The notes: generated by a model from the letters alone, not told the origin. A stretch of DNA of 64,000 nt from Stutzerimonas stutzeri (GCA_019056435.1 CP077641.1:2480001-2544000); one strand, 5' to 3'. Shown: positions 1 to 9,959, counted from the stretch's first letter. Translations and numbers: made by a program.

Positions 1-1
1 G

Positions 2-400
2 CCGTACGACATGGTCTATCGCCATCCTTTCCCGGGTCCGGGGCTGGGTGTGCGCATCCTCGGCGAAGTGAAAAAGGAATACGCCGACCTGCTGCGTCGC
101 GCCGACGACATCTTCATCTCCGAGCTGCGCAAGGCCAACTGGTACCACAAGGTGAGCCAGGCCTTCGTGGTGTTCCAGCCGGTGAAGTCGGTGGGCGTGG
201 TCGGTGACGGCCGCCGTTACGCCTGGGTCGTGGCGCTGCGTGCGGTGGAAACCATCGACTTCATGACCGCTCGCTGGGCGCATCTGCCCTACGAGCTGCT
301 GGAGAAGGTGTCCAATCGCATCATCAACGAGATCGACGGCATTTCCCGGGTCACGTACGACGTGTCGAGCAAGCCGCCGGCCACCATCGAGTGGGAATGA
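2..400 (+). CDS. guaA: GMP synthase (glutamine-hydrolysing), C-terminal part
   Basis: This is the 3' end of GuaA, which aminates XMP to GMP using glutamine and ATP in purine synthesis. The reading frame is open from the first bases of the window, so the start lies upstream. What remains is the C-terminal dimerisation domain, with the family's [11 protein letters not shown] segment near the beginning, [17 protein letters not shown] in the middle and the invariant end PPATIEWE. A rho-independent terminator follows directly. The partial identity is very clear. Confidence 0.97.
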   Translation, partial: PYDMVYRHPFPGPGLGVRILGEVKKEYADLLRRADDIFISELRKANWYHKVSQAFVVFQPVKSVGVVGDGRRYAWVVALRAVETIDFMTARWAHLPYELLEKVSNRIINEIDGISRVTYDVSSKPPATIEWE

Positions 401-421
401 TCGCCTGACAGCAGGCAGACG

Positions 422-455
422 AGCCCCGGTATTCGCCGGGGCTTCGCGTTTTTTC
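422..455 (+). terminator. rho-independent terminator after guaA
   Basis: An 8-bp perfect stem (AGCCCCGG / CCGGGGCT) is followed a few bases later by a run of six T. It lies 22 bases after the guaA stop and touches the convergent stop of the DUF1206 gene. Confidence 0.85.
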
Positions 456-1284
456 AGCCTATGACGGCTGCGGTGTCGATACGACGCCAGATGGCTTCTG
501 ACAGGCTGTAGAGCGCGAACGCGATGAGCCCGATGCCGACCAGTGCGAGCCAGAACGTACCGAAGGGTAGGGTTTGCAGGGCGTTGAGCGCGTCCTCGAG
601 GCCTGGCGGTTGCGTCGGCTCGTAGCGCCTGCCGCCGCTGAAGAGCATGCCGGCAACCACCAGGAACGCCGCGCCGCGCGCGATCAGACCAGCGCGCGAA
701 ATGGGGCGGACCCAGCGCATCACCTGTTCGGAGGCGTAGAAGTAGCGTTCGAATTTTGCCTTCCAGCCTTTGATGATGTGGGCGATGCCAACGCCCAGCG
801 GAATCAGCGCCACGAGGTAGACCAGATAATTGGAGAACCGCCAGCCGAGCAGGCCGGACAGGAAGTCGCCGCCCCCACCGCCACCATCTTGCGACTGACC
901 AAGCGAACTGCCGAGCAGCCCGAGCGTGAACAGTGCGAGCAGGCTGTAGGTGGTTGCGCTGCCGACCAGGCCGGCGCGTATCGCCAGTCCCTTGGCGTCT
1001 GTGCCGTGGTTTTCAGGGTCGGTGATCGCCTGGGTCAGTCGCCAGGTCGCGTAGGCGGCAAGGCCGACGACCATGATCCAGAGCAACGTCTCGCCGAAGG
1101 GTTGCCCCAACAATTGCACCAGTGCGCCTTCGGTGCCGACGGTGTCGCCGTTGCCGCTGGCTGCCAGGAACGCGAACGCGCCGATGATGAGATAGACGAC
1201 GCCACGCGCGGCGTAGCCGCTTCGTGCAAGCCAGACGATGCCGCGGGACAATTCGCCCTTCGGGTGCAGGACGTGCGTTTGCAT
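454..1284 (-). CDS. DUF1206 family membrane protein
   Basis: This is an integral membrane protein of 276 residues with about six hydrophobic segments arranged as three repeated pairs, typical of DUF1206. Each repeat has a glycine-rich entry such as ARSGYAARGVVYLIIGAFAF. A glycine-only loop (GGGGGG) lies between repeats 1 and 2. I chose the start at 1284 because a GGAGG ribosome site lies just upstream, although the frame is open further. The gene is convergent with guaA and divergent from the multicopper oxidase gene. The function of the family is unknown. Confidence 0.85.
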   Translation of the reverse strand: MQTHVLHPKGELSRGIVWLARSGYAARGVVYLIIGAFAFLAASGNGDTVGTEGALVQLLGQPFGETLLWIMVVGLAAYATWRLTQAITDPENHGTDAKGLAIRAGLVGSATTYSLLALFTLGLLGSSLGQSQDGGGGGGDFLSGLLGWRFSNYLVYLVALIPLGVGIAHIIKGWKAKFERYFYASEQVMRWVRPISRAGLIARGAAFLVVAGMLFSGGRRYEPTQPPGLEDALNALQTLPFGTFWLALVGIGLIAFALYSLSEAIWRRIDTAAVIG

Positions 1285-1487
1285 TGAAAATCCTCCGGGT
1301 GTGGGTCGATTGAAGCCCTTGGCAGTTGTAGACGCCTGTTCGCCACCCGGCGTTCGCCTCGGTGGGTTCGGCACGTAAGGTGAGGATGCCCCGTGAGGCC
1401 GAAGCCTGTAGCATGATGCAAATGCGAGATATTCCTTTTTCGGCGTTCAACCAGGCGCGCCGCTCGCACGTTTTTTTTGGAAGCACA

Positions 1488-2855
1488 ATGACTTTTACCC
1501 GAAGAAAGATCCTGACCGGGCTGGCGGGGCTGGCCGCTCTGGGCGTTGCCGGTGGCGGCGCCCGCTATTGGCTGGGGCGCCCGGCCGATCCTGTCTCGCA
1601 TGACTATGAGTTGATCGCCGCACCCAGGGAACTCGAGCTGGTTGCCGGCCATCTCACGCCTGCCTGGTGCTACGGCGGTCAGGCGCCCGGGCTCGAGCTG
1701 CGTGCGCGCCAGGGCGACTGGCTGCGGGTGCGCTTCACGAACCATCTGCCGGAGCCGACGACCATCCATTGGCACGGTATTCGTGTACCCCTCGACATGG
1801 ACGGCGTGCCCTACGTATCGCAACTGCCGGTACTGCCGGGTGAGTCCTTCGACTATCGCTTCAAGGTCGAGGATGCGGGCAGCTTTTGGTATCACCCGCA
1901 CACCACCAGCGCGGCACAGCTGGGCCGCGGATTGGTTGGGCCGCTGATCGTCGAGGAGCGAGCCCCCTCGGGATTCACCCATGAGCGCACGCTATGCCTG
2001 AAGAGCTGGCACCTGGACAAGCAGGGCGCGTTCACCGCTTTCAGCGTGCCACGTGAGGCTGCTCGAGGTGGTACGCCTGGGGTGTTGTCGACGGTCAATG
2101 GTGAGCACGCCCCGGCGCTGGAGCTACCGGCGGGCCAGGTCGTCCGGCTGCGTATTCTCAACCTCGACAACACCCTGACCTACCGGCTCAACCTCTCGGG
2201 TGGAGAGGCGCGCATCTACGCGATCGACGGGCACCCGGTGGCCCCGCGCGCGTTGGGCAAGGCGTACTGGCTGGGCCCTGGCATGCGGCTCGATCTGGCG
2301 CTGCAGGCGCCGAGCCCGGGCGAAGAGGTGTCGTTGCGCAATGGCCCGCTGCGGCTGGCAACGCTCACCGGTGTTGGCGATATGGGCGAACCGGTCTGGC
2401 CCGAAGCCTTACCGCGCAACCCGATCGCCGAACCGGACATCGAGCAGGCCGAGACTTTGCGGTTCAACTTCGAATGGTCGGGAACGCTGTCCAGCGAGGC
2501 GGGTGCGGGCGACGCCTTCACGTTCTGGCAAGTGAATGGTCAGGCCTGGGACATCAACGACAAGACTTGTGCAGACCGGCCGATCGCCACATTGAAGAAG
2601 GGGCGGCATTACATCTTCGAGCTGCGCAATCTCAGCCAATATCAGCATCCCATCCACCTGCACGGCATGACATTCAAGGTGATTGCGTCCAACCGCAAGC
2701 GCATCGACCCCTGGTTCACCGACACCTATCTGTTGGGCAAGAACGAGACGGCACGCATTGCGCTGGTGGCCGATAACCCCGGCGTCTGGATGTTCCATTG
2801 CCATGTCATCGATCACATGGAAACGGGCCTGATGGCAGCGATCGAGGTGGTATGA
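1488..2855 (+). CDS. Tat-exported multicopper oxidase
   Basis: The product is a periplasmic multicopper oxidase of 455 residues. The N-terminus has a twin-arginine signal (TFTRRKIL followed by a hydrophobic Ala/Gly/Leu stretch), so it is probably exported folded. All four copper-ligand clusters are present: HWHG near residue 94, HPH near 136, HPIHLHG in the C-terminal third, and HCHVIDHMETG at the end, the last with the Cys of the type 1 site and a Met axial ligand. It is shorter than CueO and has no Met-rich insert. The substrate (copper, iron or phenols) cannot be read from sequence. I chose the ATG directly before the twin-arginine motif. In P. aeruginosa a similar gene also lies next to guaA. 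Confidence 0.92.
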   Translation: MTFTRRKILTGLAGLAALGVAGGGARYWLGRPADPVSHDYELIAAPRELELVAGHLTPAWCYGGQAPGLELRARQGDWLRVRFTNHLPEPTTIHWHGIRVPLDMDGVPYVSQLPVLPGESFDYRFKVEDAGSFWYHPHTTSAAQLGRGLVGPLIVEERAPSGFTHERTLCLKSWHLDKQGAFTAFSVPREAARGGTPGVLSTVNGEHAPALELPAGQVVRLRILNLDNTLTYRLNLSGGEARIYAIDGHPVAPRALGKAYWLGPGMRLDLALQAPSPGEEVSLRNGPLRLATLTGVGDMGEPVWPEALPRNPIAEPDIEQAETLRFNFEWSGTLSSEAGAGDAFTFWQVNGQAWDINDKTCADRPIATLKKGRHYIFELRNLSQYQHPIHLHGMTFKVIASNRKRIDPWFTDTYLLGKNETARIALVADNPGVWMFHCHVIDHMETGLMAAIEVV

Positions 2856-2987
2856 GCCGATGGGCTTCGGGGTGTGTGACAACCGACCCCGGGCTCAACG
2901 GGCGCAAGAGGGGGCAGGGCGGGTAGAATTCTCCGAACCACACCTTTCGCAAGGCCGCTATTGGCCTGCACACGAACATCGAGCGAC

Positions 2988-3480
2988 ATGAAAAGACCCC
3001 AGATCATCGATCGCAGCCAGGACGACCACTTCATGCGCGAGGCGTTGGCGCTCGCGGCGCAGGGGGGCCGCGTTGGGGGAAGTGCCCGTTGGCGCCGTAC
3101 TGGTGCATGAGGGAAAGGTGGTTGGCCGTGGCTTCAACTGCCCGATTTCTCGTCATGACCCCAGCGCCCACGCCGAGATGGTCGCGATCCGTGACGCGGC
3201 TTCAGCCCTGGAGAACTACCGGTTACCCGGCAGCACGCTGTACGTCACGCTGGAGCCCTGCAGCATGTGCGCGGGCTTGATCGTCCACGCCAGGGTTCAG
3301 CGCGTGGTGTTCGGTGCCACCGAGCCCAAGGCCGGCGTCGCCGCCAGCCGGGGGCAGTTCTTCGAACAGGCGTTCCTCAATCATCGGGTGCTGATCGAAG
3401 GCGGCATACTGGCCGAAGCGTGCAGTGCGATGCTGAGCGACTTTTTCCGTCAGCGGCGCATGCTCGGCCGCGGCGAATGA
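2988..3480 (+). CDS. tadA: tRNA-specific adenosine deaminase TadA (frameshifted in this sequence)
   Basis: TadA deaminates the wobble adenosine 34 of tRNA-Arg(ACG) to inosine and is normally essential. The deaminase zinc site is visible as HAE (in SAHAEMVAI) and PCSMC. The natural start at 2988 gives a typical N-terminus (MREALALAAQG), but a run of six G at about 3062-3067 puts the rest (GEVPVGAVLV onward) in the next frame. Five G would restore one continuous frame. I read this as a one-base sequencing error. The intact length would be about 163 residues. Confidence 0.9.
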
Positions 3481-3484
3481 GCGT

Positions 3485-4592
3485 TCAGATATCGCTGCTG
3501 TAGCGCCGCACGCCACTTTCCGGAAATTTCTCGTGCGCCGCGATGCTGCCTTGTGCGGGAAATACGACCAGATGGTCTGCAGCGATCGCAATGCCGACCG
3601 ATTCCCCGGTGCGAAAGTCGGCGTGGCTGGGAAAGATGCCTTCGAGCTGATTACCGGTCGGCAGCTGTAAGCGATAAAGCGTCGAGGCGCCGAGAAATGT
3701 CTTGCCGACGATCAGTGTTTTCAAAGGGCTGTCGGGCGCGTAGACGATGTCATCGGGTCGCAGAAGGACGTCAACCGAGCTGCCTGCAGGCATCACGTAG
3801 GCGCGATTGCCGCGGATGACGCCCAGTTCGGTCTGCACGGTCTCCGGGTCGAGCAGCTGGCCACGAATGAAATAGCCCTGGCCGATGAAGCTCGCGACGA
3901 AGGGAGTCAGCGGTTCGTGATAGAGGTTATAGGGCGTATCCCACTGCTCGAGCCGGCCATCCTTGAACACGCCGACCTGATCGCTGACGGCGAAAGCTTC
4001 TTCCTGATCGTGCGTAACCAGAATGGCGCTGGTACCGCGGGCCTTCAGGATTTCGCGTACCTCGTGGCTCAGGCGCCGACGCAGATCGCCGTCCAGGTTG
4101 GAGAAAGGCTCATCGAGCAAGAGCAGTTCGGGTTCCGGCGCCAGGGCCTGGCTAGCGCGACGCGCTGTTGCTGGCCGCCAGAGAGTTCGTGAGGGTAGCG
4201 TTTGCCAAGCGGCGTCAGATGAACGAGTTCGAGCATGTCACGCACGGTTCGCTCGTAATCGGGCTGCTTGCGTATCCCGAATGCGACGTTCTCGGCCACC
4301 GTCAGATGAGGGAAGAGGGCGTAGTCCTGGAAAACCATCCCGATCCGGCGCTTTTCGGGGGCCAGCGTGTGGCCTTGCGTGATATCAGGGTGTCGCCGAG
4401 CAGGATCTCGCCAGCGCTGACGGGCTCGAAGCCGGCGATTGCCCGCAGTGTGGTGGTCTTGCCGCAACCGGAAGGGCCCAGCAGGCAGCCGATCTCGCCG
4501 CGGTTGAGGTGCAGGTTGAGATGGCGTACGACGCTCTGCGCACCGTAGCCGCAGTCCAGTTCCCGCAGCTGTAGCAGCGGTCCGCTACTCAT
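3485..4592 (-). CDS. ABC transporter ATP-binding subunit, FbpC/PotA-like (two frameshifts)
   Basis: This is a cytoplasmic ABC ATPase of the iron/spermidine/putative-substrate importer type. In order it has Walker A (GPSGCGKTT), Q-loop ([13 protein letters not shown]), signature ([13 protein letters not shown]), Walker B ([12 protein letters not shown]), switch His (VTHDQEEA) and a C-terminal TOBE-like region. The frame breaks twice, near 4373 and near 4145. Each is one missing G in a GGG run, and restoring them gives [12 protein letters not shown] and [18 protein letters not shown]. Its ATG overlaps the argF stop by four bases, so translation is probably coupled. No permease or binding protein is adjacent, so the partner is unknown. 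Confidence 0.85.
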
Positions 4593-5509
4593 GCGTGGTG
4601 ATAGGCCGGTTCGACGAGGAATTCGAGCAGCGCTTTCTGCACGTGCAGCCGATTTTCAGCCTGGTCCCAGGCCACCGAACGAGGGTCATCCAGCAGGTCC
4701 TCGCTGATCTCTTCGCCCCGGTGGGCAGGCAGGCAATGCATGAACAGCACGTTGGGCGCGGCCACGTCGAGCAGTGCTCGGTCGACTTGATACGGGCGGA
4801 ACGTTGCGATGCGGGCGGCTACCTCGTCTTCCTGGCCCATCGATGCCCAGACGTCCGTACTGATCAGGTGGGCGCCTTCGGCCGCGGCCCTTGGATCGCG
4901 TAGCAGCTGAACCCGGTCCCCCGCTTGCGCCATCAGCTCGGCGTTGGGTTCATAGCCTTCGGGACATGCGACACGCAGGTGGAAGTCGAACTGCATGGCC
5001 GCTTCTATATAGGAGTTGCACATGTTGTTGCCGTCGCCGATCCAGGCGACCGTCTTACCGGCGATGCTGCCCCGGTGCTCGTGGAAGGTCTGCATGTCGG
5101 CCATCAGCTGGCAGGGATGCAGGTCATCCGAGAGGCCGTTGATGACCGGCGCTACGGAGTGAGCCGCAAATTCGGTCAACGTCGAGTGGGCGAAGGTCCG
5201 GATCATCACCGCATCGAGCATGCTAGACAGCACGATCGCCGAATCGCAGACCGGCTCCCCTCGGCCCAGTTGGGTGTCCCGCGTGGACAGGAAGATCGCC
5301 TGTCCGCCGAGCTGGATCATCCCCGCCTCGAACGACACGCGCGTACGCGTCGAGGCTTTTTCAAAAATCATGCCCAGGACGCGGTTCTTCAGCGGTTCGA
5401 ACAGGACGCCGCGCTTGCGCAGATCCTTCAGCTCGATGCCGCGGCGCACCAGGTCGATCAGCTCCTGGGGCGTGCAGTCCATCAGTGAGAGAAAATGCCT
5501 TGCGCTCAT
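4589..5509 (-). CDS. argF: ornithine carbamoyltransferase
   Basis: ArgF is the cytosolic enzyme that transfers the carbamoyl group from carbamoyl phosphate to ornithine, making citrulline for arginine synthesis. The carbamoyl-phosphate loop STRTR (in [12 protein letters not shown]) and the ornithine/catalytic motif [11 protein letters not shown] are intact, and the length of 306 residues is typical. The frame is open upstream, but [12 protein letters not shown] is the usual anabolic start and has an AGGT ribosome site. The 282-base gap upstream, shared with divergent grxD, contains several GTCGC/GTCGT words that could be ArgR half-sites. That last point is only suggestive. Confidence 0.96.
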   Translation of the reverse strand: MSARHFLSLMDCTPQELIDLVRRGIELKDLRKRGVLFEPLKNRVLGMIFEKASTRTRVSFEAGMIQLGGQAIFLSTRDTQLGRGEPVCDSAIVLSSMLDAVMIRTFAHSTLTEFAAHSVAPVINGLSDDLHPCQLMADMQTFHEHRGSIAGKTVAWIGDGNNMCNSYIEAAMQFDFHLRVACPEGYEPNAELMAQAGDRVQLLRDPRAAAEGAHLISTDVWASMGQEDEVAARIATFRPYQVDRALLDVAAPNVLFMHCLPAHRGEEISEDLLDDPRSVAWDQAENRLHVQKALLEFLVEPAYHHA

Positions 5510-5791
5510 ATCAACTACCTTTGTTGCCGCCGCCTCGGCCGGGTTTCGCGAGAAAAAGAGAGGCCTACGACAGCGGGTCGCATGGGGAGCGACGAAACGG
5601 GAAAGGCGCGATCTTATCCAGAAAGGCTTTGCAGGCGCAAATCGGCCTGGGACTTGTAAAGACGGGCGCTGGACGGCTCTGGCGCGAGTCTGGAGAGGCG
5701 CTTGCGGCTGTTCAAAGCCGAGTCCCGTGCTCGGCTTTCCTGCTCGAGTTCTGTACAATGCGCCGCAATCGTGACCTAGCCGAGGTGCCCC

Positions 5792-6118
5792 ATGGATATC
5801 ATCGAAACCATCAAAGAGCAGATCGAGAAGAATCCGGTGCTGCTGTACATGAAAGGCTCGCCTAATGCGCCCCAGTGCGGTTTCTCCGCCCGCGCCACTC
5901 AGGCGGTGATGGGATGTGGCGAAAAGTTCGCCTATGTCGACATCCTGCAGAATCCGGAGATCCGCGCCAACCTTCCCAAGTACGCGAACTGGCCGACCTT
6001 TCCGCAGCTGTGGGTCAATGGCGAACTGGTTGGCGGCAGCGACATCATCCTCGAGATGTTCGAAAAGGGTGAACTGCAGACCCTGATCAAGAGCGCCGCG
6101 CAGAAAGCCGATGCCTGA
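5792..6118 (+). CDS. grxD: monothiol glutaredoxin, Grx4 family
   Basis: This 108-residue protein has the monothiol active site CGFS (in [10 protein letters not shown]) and the glutathione-binding [19 protein letters not shown] segment of Grx4/GrxD. The family binds a [2Fe-2S] cluster with glutathione as a dimer and passes clusters to target proteins, often with BolA. It sits beside bacterioferritin and Bfd, which fits a role in iron homeostasis. A possible -10 box (TACAAT) lies at 5754-5759. A terminator follows. Confidence 0.95.
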   Translation: MDIIETIKEQIEKNPVLLYMKGSPNAPQCGFSARATQAVMGCGEKFAYVDILQNPEIRANLPKYANWPTFPQLWVNGELVGGSDIILEMFEKGELQTLIKSAAQKADA

Positions 6119-6134
6119 TCATTGCCAGCGTCAA

Positions 6135-6162
6135 AAGAAACCCGCCTGATGGCGGGTTTCTT
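6135..6162 (+). terminator. terminator after grxD
   Basis: The stem GAAACCCGCC / GGCGGGTTTC has a short loop, and A and T runs flank it, so it may act in both directions between grxD and the convergent bacterioferritin gene. Confidence 0.8.
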
Positions 6163-6192
6163 GTGTCTGGACATGACGAAACGATGCGACCG

Positions 6193-6663
6193 TTACTCGT
6201 CCATTTGCGACTGCAGGTAGTTTTCGATGCCGACCTTGTCGATGAGGCTTAGCTGGGTTTCCAGCCAATCGATGTGCTCTTCCTCGGATTCGAGGATGTC
6301 CTCGAGCAGCTCGCGGCTGCCATAGTCACCAACGCTTTCGCAGTAGGCGATCGCCACCTTCAGATCCTGGATGCCGCTCTGCTCGAGCTTGAGATCGCAT
6401 TCGAGCATTTCCCGGGTGTTCTCGCCGATCAAGAGCTTGCCGAGGTCCTGCAGATTGGGCAGGCCTTCGAGAAACAGGATGCGTTTGATCAGCTTGTCGG
6501 CATGCTTCATCTCATCAATGGATTCCTCATACTCGTGCTTGCCGAGTTTGCCGAGGCCCCAATCTTCATACATGCGCGCATGAAGGAAGTACTGGTTGAT
6601 GGCAACCAGTTCATTGCCGAGGATCTTGTTGAGGTGCTGAATGACCAGCTTGTCGCCTTTCAT
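6193..6663 (-). CDS. bfr: bacterioferritin (haem-binding, BfrB-like)
   Basis: This 156-residue protein forms the 24-subunit iron storage shell that oxidises and stores iron. The ferroxidase residues Glu18, Glu51 and His54 and the haem-ligand Met52 are visible in the N-terminal half, and EEEHIDWLE supplies the second Glu/His pair. The start at MKGDKLVIQ is the canonical one. An open extension upstream lacks homology to the family. Presence of the Met52 ligand marks the BfrB/haem type rather than a haem-free ferritin. The neighbouring bfd gene encodes its reductant partner. Confidence 0.96.
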   Translation of the reverse strand: MKGDKLVIQHLNKILGNELVAINQYFLHARMYEDWGLGKLGKHEYEESIDEMKHADKLIKRILFLEGLPNLQDLGKLLIGENTREMLECDLKLEQSGIQDLKVAIAYCESVGDYGSRELLEDILESEEEHIDWLETQLSLIDKVGIENYLQSQMDE

Positions 6664-6816
6664 GTCTGTACCCTGCGCCGAATCGGGTTCGTGATCTGCG
6701 CAGTCTGGCCGTGAAGCAGGGGCTGTCAAACCTAAGTCATTGAATGTTAAAGGGTAAACAGGAATAAGAATACGTCTGTTCCGCGCCTCGCAAGCAACGT
6801 CTTGATTTGCAGGCAG

Positions 6817-6841
6817 AAAAAAGCCGGGCGATGGCCCGGCT
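6817..6841 (-). terminator. terminator after bfd
   Basis: Read on the minus strand there is a perfect 7-bp stem (GCCGGGC / GCCCGGC), a 4-base loop and then six T. It lies just beyond the bfd stop and separates bfd from bfr, so the two genes are probably transcribed separately. Confidence 0.85.
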
Positions 6842-6860
6842 CGGGAAGTCGGTTGTGGTA

Positions 6861-7079
6861 TCAGGCTGGTACGAAGCCAGCCGGATAGCCAAGAGCGGCA
6901 TTGGCGCTCTGGATGTCGCCGAGCGTGTCGCGAACGACTTGCTTGGCCAGGCAGGCACATTTGCCACATTGGGTCGCGACACCTGTCGCTTCACGGACAT
7001 CACGATAGCTACAGCAACCTTCATAGATGGCTTCACGGATCTGGCCGTCGGTAACGCCCTGGCAAAGACACACGTACAT
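6861..7079 (-). CDS. bfd: bacterioferritin-associated ferredoxin
   Basis: Bfd is a small [2Fe-2S] ferredoxin that docks on bacterioferritin and donates electrons so that stored iron can be released. The 72-residue protein has the four cluster cysteines at positions 4, 6, 38 and 41 (MYVCLC and CGKC), in the family spacing. Extra cysteines at 22, 23 and 43 are also present. A good Fur-box-like sequence lies about 40-60 bases upstream, consistent with the known induction of bfd under iron starvation. Confidence 0.94.
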   Translation of the reverse strand: MYVCLCQGVTDGQIREAIYEGCCSYRDVREATGVATQCGKCACLAKQVVRDTLGDIQSANAALGYPAGFVPA

Positions 7080-7119
7080 AGAACTACCCGTTGGGTCTGC
7101 GAATGGTTGTGATGCTAAA

Positions 7120-7138
7120 TATAATGAGAATGATTGTC
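7120..7138 (-). promoter_or_regulatory. Fur box upstream of bfd
   Basis: TATAATGAGAATGATTGTC matches the 19-base Fur consensus GATAATGATAATCATTATC at 15 positions. It sits in the bfd promoter region. It lies between bfd and the divergent yaeQ-like gene, so it could affect both, but bfd is the expected target. Confidence 0.75.
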
Positions 7139-7244
7139 AAAGCGCGCTCGTCGGATTTTGCACTGCTCGACTCGATCGGTCGTGGGACGCTGCCTGGCCG
7201 GCCGATGGAGTACACTGCGCACCCTTTTTCTGCCCGGAGCCGCC

Positions 7245-7787
7245 ATGGCCCTGCAAGCCACGCCCTATAGAGTCGAGATCAATCTCACCGACCTGGACCG
7301 TAGCGTCTATCAGGACCTGCGTTTCACTGTGGCTCGGCATCCGTCCGAGACGGAAGAGCGCCTGGTGGCGCGTCTGATCGCCTATGTGCTCTGGTATGGC
7401 GAACAGCTGGCGTTCGGTCGCGGCTTGTCGGATGTCGACGAACCGGCGCTGTGGGAGAAGAGCCTGGATGATCGCGTCTTGCACTGGATTGAAGTCGGCC
7501 AGCCCGATGCCGAGCGCATTACCTGGTGCTCTCGGCGTGCCGAGCGCTTCAGTCTGGTGGCCTACGGCAATCTGCGGGTGTGGCAGTCGAAGGTGCTCGA
7601 CACAGTGCGCAGCCTGAAGAAGATCAACGTGGTCGCCGTGCAGCAGGAGGCGCTGGAAACGGTCGCCACGGACCTGCCCCGGGCCATCAACTGGAGCGTG
7701 ATGATCAGTGAAGGCAGCTTGTTCATTACCGACGAGCGGGGCCAGCACGAGGTCCCGCTGCAATGGCTGATCGGCGAGCGCGACTGA
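7245..7787 (+). CDS. YaeQ family protein
   Basis: This 180-residue protein has the YaeQ family features: the start MALQATPYRVEINLTDLDR, the LIAYVLWYG segment, EPALWEKSLDDRVLHWIEVGQPDAERI and the end QWLIGERD. YaeQ proteins have a PD-(D/E)XK-nuclease-like fold. Their cellular role is not established. The ATG at 7245 is chosen because homology begins there, although the frame is open upstream. A hairpin follows the gene. Confidence 0.92.
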   Translation: MALQATPYRVEINLTDLDRSVYQDLRFTVARHPSETEERLVARLIAYVLWYGEQLAFGRGLSDVDEPALWEKSLDDRVLHWIEVGQPDAERITWCSRRAERFSLVAYGNLRVWQSKVLDTVRSLKKINVVAVQQEALETVATDLPRAINWSVMISEGSLFITDERGQHEVPLQWLIGERD

Positions 7788-7804
7788 GTCGACGAGTGAG
7801 TGCC

Positions 7805-7826
7805 GACCGGAGCCAGGGCTCCGGTC
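7805..7826. terminator. hairpin between convergent genes
   Basis: A perfect inverted repeat (GACCGGAGC / GCTCCGGTC) lies between the yaeQ-like stop and the convergent NRAMP-like gene. It lacks a good T run on either strand, so termination activity is only likely. Confidence 0.5.
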
Positions 7827-7835
7827 GATTCGTTA

Positions 7836-9059
7836 TCAGGATTGCCAGAACTGCAACAGCGCGTTGAACGACATCACCACGCCGACGGCGGTCGCGATCA
7901 TCGCCAGCAGCCCGAACAGAAGCATCCAGGTCGGATGCCTGTAGCGATCGCCGACGATGCTCGGCTTTTTCGCGGCCCAGAGCACGCAACCCAGGGCCAG
8001 CGGCAGCACCAGGGCGTTCAAGGTGCCGGCGACCACCAACACTTTCACCGGCTGACCAACCAGGCTGTAGATCAGCGTTGAGCAGGCGATGAAAGCAATC
8101 ACCACCCAGCGGTTGTGTCGCTCGATGCCGTCGTGCAGCGAATACATGAATGTCACGCTGGTGTAGGCCGCGCCGATCACCGATGAGACCGATGCGGCCA
8201 GCAGTACCACGCCAAATATCTTATAGCCGATCGTTCCCATCGAATGCAAGAACACCGAGGCGGCAGGGTTGCCCGGATCCAACGCCAGGCCCTGACTAAC
8301 GACCCCCAGCGCCGCCAGGAACAGGCAGATCCGTACCACGCCGGTGGTGGCGATGCCCGTCACGGCGGCGCGCGTGACCAGGCCGACGTTCTCCACGCCG
8401 GTGATGCCCGCTTCGACCAGTCGATGTCCGCCCGAAAACGAGATGTAGCCGCCGACCGTGCCACCGACCAGCGTCACGATGGGCAATAGCAGGATCAATG
8501 GGTCATCGGGGTTGAGGCTGCGATTGAGTGCCTCCAGCAGAGGCGGGTTCGACTGCAGCATCGCGTAGCCGATCATGCAGAGCATCACCAGCCCCAGTAG
8601 CTGCATGACCGAGTCCATCACCCCTTTGGCGTTGCGCAGCAAGAACAGGCCGATGATGAGCACCGCGGCGATGAGCGATCCGGTCACCGGCGGGATGCCG
8701 AAGATAACGTTCATCGCCAGTCCCGCGCCTCCGATGTTGCCGATGTTGAATGCGATGCCTCCCAGCACGATGAACGCCGAGATCAGGTGGCCCACACCCG
8801 GCAGGACGCGGTTGGCCACGTCCTGCCCGCGCAGGTTGGCGACCGTGATGATGCGCCAGATGTTGAGCTGGGCACCAATGTCGATCAGCAGCGAAATGAC
8901 GATGGCGAAGGCGAAGCTGGCCAAGTATTTCTCAGTGAACAGTGATGTCTGGGTGAGAAAGGCGGGCCCGATGGAGGACGTCGCCATGATGAAGATGGCG
9001 CCGCGCAGTACGTTGCGTTGCGACGTGGGTGTAGCGCTGACAGATTGCGTGGTTTGCAT
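7836..9059 (-). CDS. NRAMP-related transporter of the 5-oxoproline locus (YcsG-like)
   Basis: This is a 407-residue inner membrane carrier with about eleven hydrophobic segments. It resembles the NRAMP superfamily branch represented by B. subtilis YcsG, which is encoded with pxpA homologues. The first helix reads [17 protein letters not shown] in place of the canonical NRAMP DPGN metal-binding turn, so manganese or iron transport is doubtful. It is the last gene of the pxp operon, which suggests a linked substrate such as 5-oxoproline, a glutamate derivative or an accompanying ion. That substrate is an inference. Confidence 0.82.
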   Translation of the reverse strand: MQTTQSVSATPTSQRNVLRGAIFIMATSSIGPAFLTQTSLFTEKYLASFAFAIVISLLIDIGAQLNIWRIITVANLRGQDVANRVLPGVGHLISAFIVLGGIAFNIGNIGGAGLAMNVIFGIPPVTGSLIAAVLIIGLFLLRNAKGVMDSVMQLLGLVMLCMIGYAMLQSNPPLLEALNRSLNPDDPLILLLPIVTLVGGTVGGYISFSGGHRLVEAGITGVENVGLVTRAAVTGIATTGVVRICLFLAALGVVSQGLALDPGNPAASVFLHSMGTIGYKIFGVVLLAASVSSVIGAAYTSVTFMYSLHDGIERHNRWVVIAFIACSTLIYSLVGQPVKVLVVAGTLNALVLPLALGCVLWAAKKPSIVGDRYRHPTWMLLFGLLAMIATAVGVVMSFNALLQFWQS

Positions 9060-9161
9060 TGGATACCTTCATTTCTTTTTGGCGTTGGGGCAGGTAGGGA
9101 ATGCAGCCGGAATGCCCGGCGGAGATCGTTGTTGTTGGATACTGCGTAGCGCGTTGCTCCT

Positions 9162-9957
9162 TCAGATGACGCCGAGCTGTTCGTCGCGTAGGTCCGTGAT
9201 GAACATGTGCCCCGGGGCATGCGTGATCACCAGTTCGGGCCTGGCCTGCATCGCGACTGCTTGAGGCGTCACGCCACAGGCCCAGAACACCGGAACCTCC
9301 CCCTCGCGAACCTGTGAGGCTTCGCCGAAGTCGGGTTTCGCCAGGTCCGCGATCCCCAGCCGGGCCGGGTCGCCAATGTACCGGCGCGCCATGCACTGAA
9401 GGGAAGCGCGAGGTGACCTGCACGGCGCGTACCACCTTGTCGGCGGGCATTGGCCGCATGCTGACCACCATGGGCCCGCGCAATGCGCCGGCTGGCTGGC
9501 AGGCGATGTTGGTGCGATACATGGGGACGTTGTGCTGATCTTCGATGTGCCTGACCGGAACGCCATTGGCGAGCAGGGCGCCCTCGAAGCTGAAGCTGCA
9601 GCCGATCAGGAAGGCGACCATGTCGTCTTCCCAGAAAGCGGTGATGTCCTGAACTTCCTGCTCGAGCTCGCCGTTGCGGTAGACGCGGTAGCGCGGAAAG
9701 TCGGTGCGGATGTCGGCGCCGGGTGCAGCACGCCGTGGATCGAAGCTCCCCACGTCGGTGACGTCCAGAAGTGGACAGGGTTTGGGGTTGCGCTGGCAGA
9801 ACAGCAGAAAATCGTAGGCGAGATCACGCCTTACGATCATCAGGTTGGCTTGCGCATAGCCGTTGGCCAGGCCTGCTGTGGGGCCGCTCAGCTCGCCCTG
9901 GCGTATTCGCTGGCGCAGCTCGACCGGGGACAGGTGGCGGTAGCGTGTCGTGTCCAT
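9162..9957 (-). CDS. DUF1445/UPF0317 putative hydro-lyase (YcsI-like, frameshifted)
   Basis: The protein belongs to DUF1445 (UPF0317), about 265 residues when intact. It has the family segments [42 protein letters not shown] and [14 protein letters not shown] net one-base frame change near 9385-9390 splits it: [12 protein letters not shown] is in the upstream frame and [12 protein letters not shown] in the downstream one. The mammalian D-glutamate cyclase DGLUCY carries a related UPF0317 region. Its place in the pxp operon (start next to the pxpC stop) suggests a step around glutamate / 5-oxoproline interconversion. The exact reaction is unproven. Confidence 0.82.
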
Positions 9958-9959
9958 GT

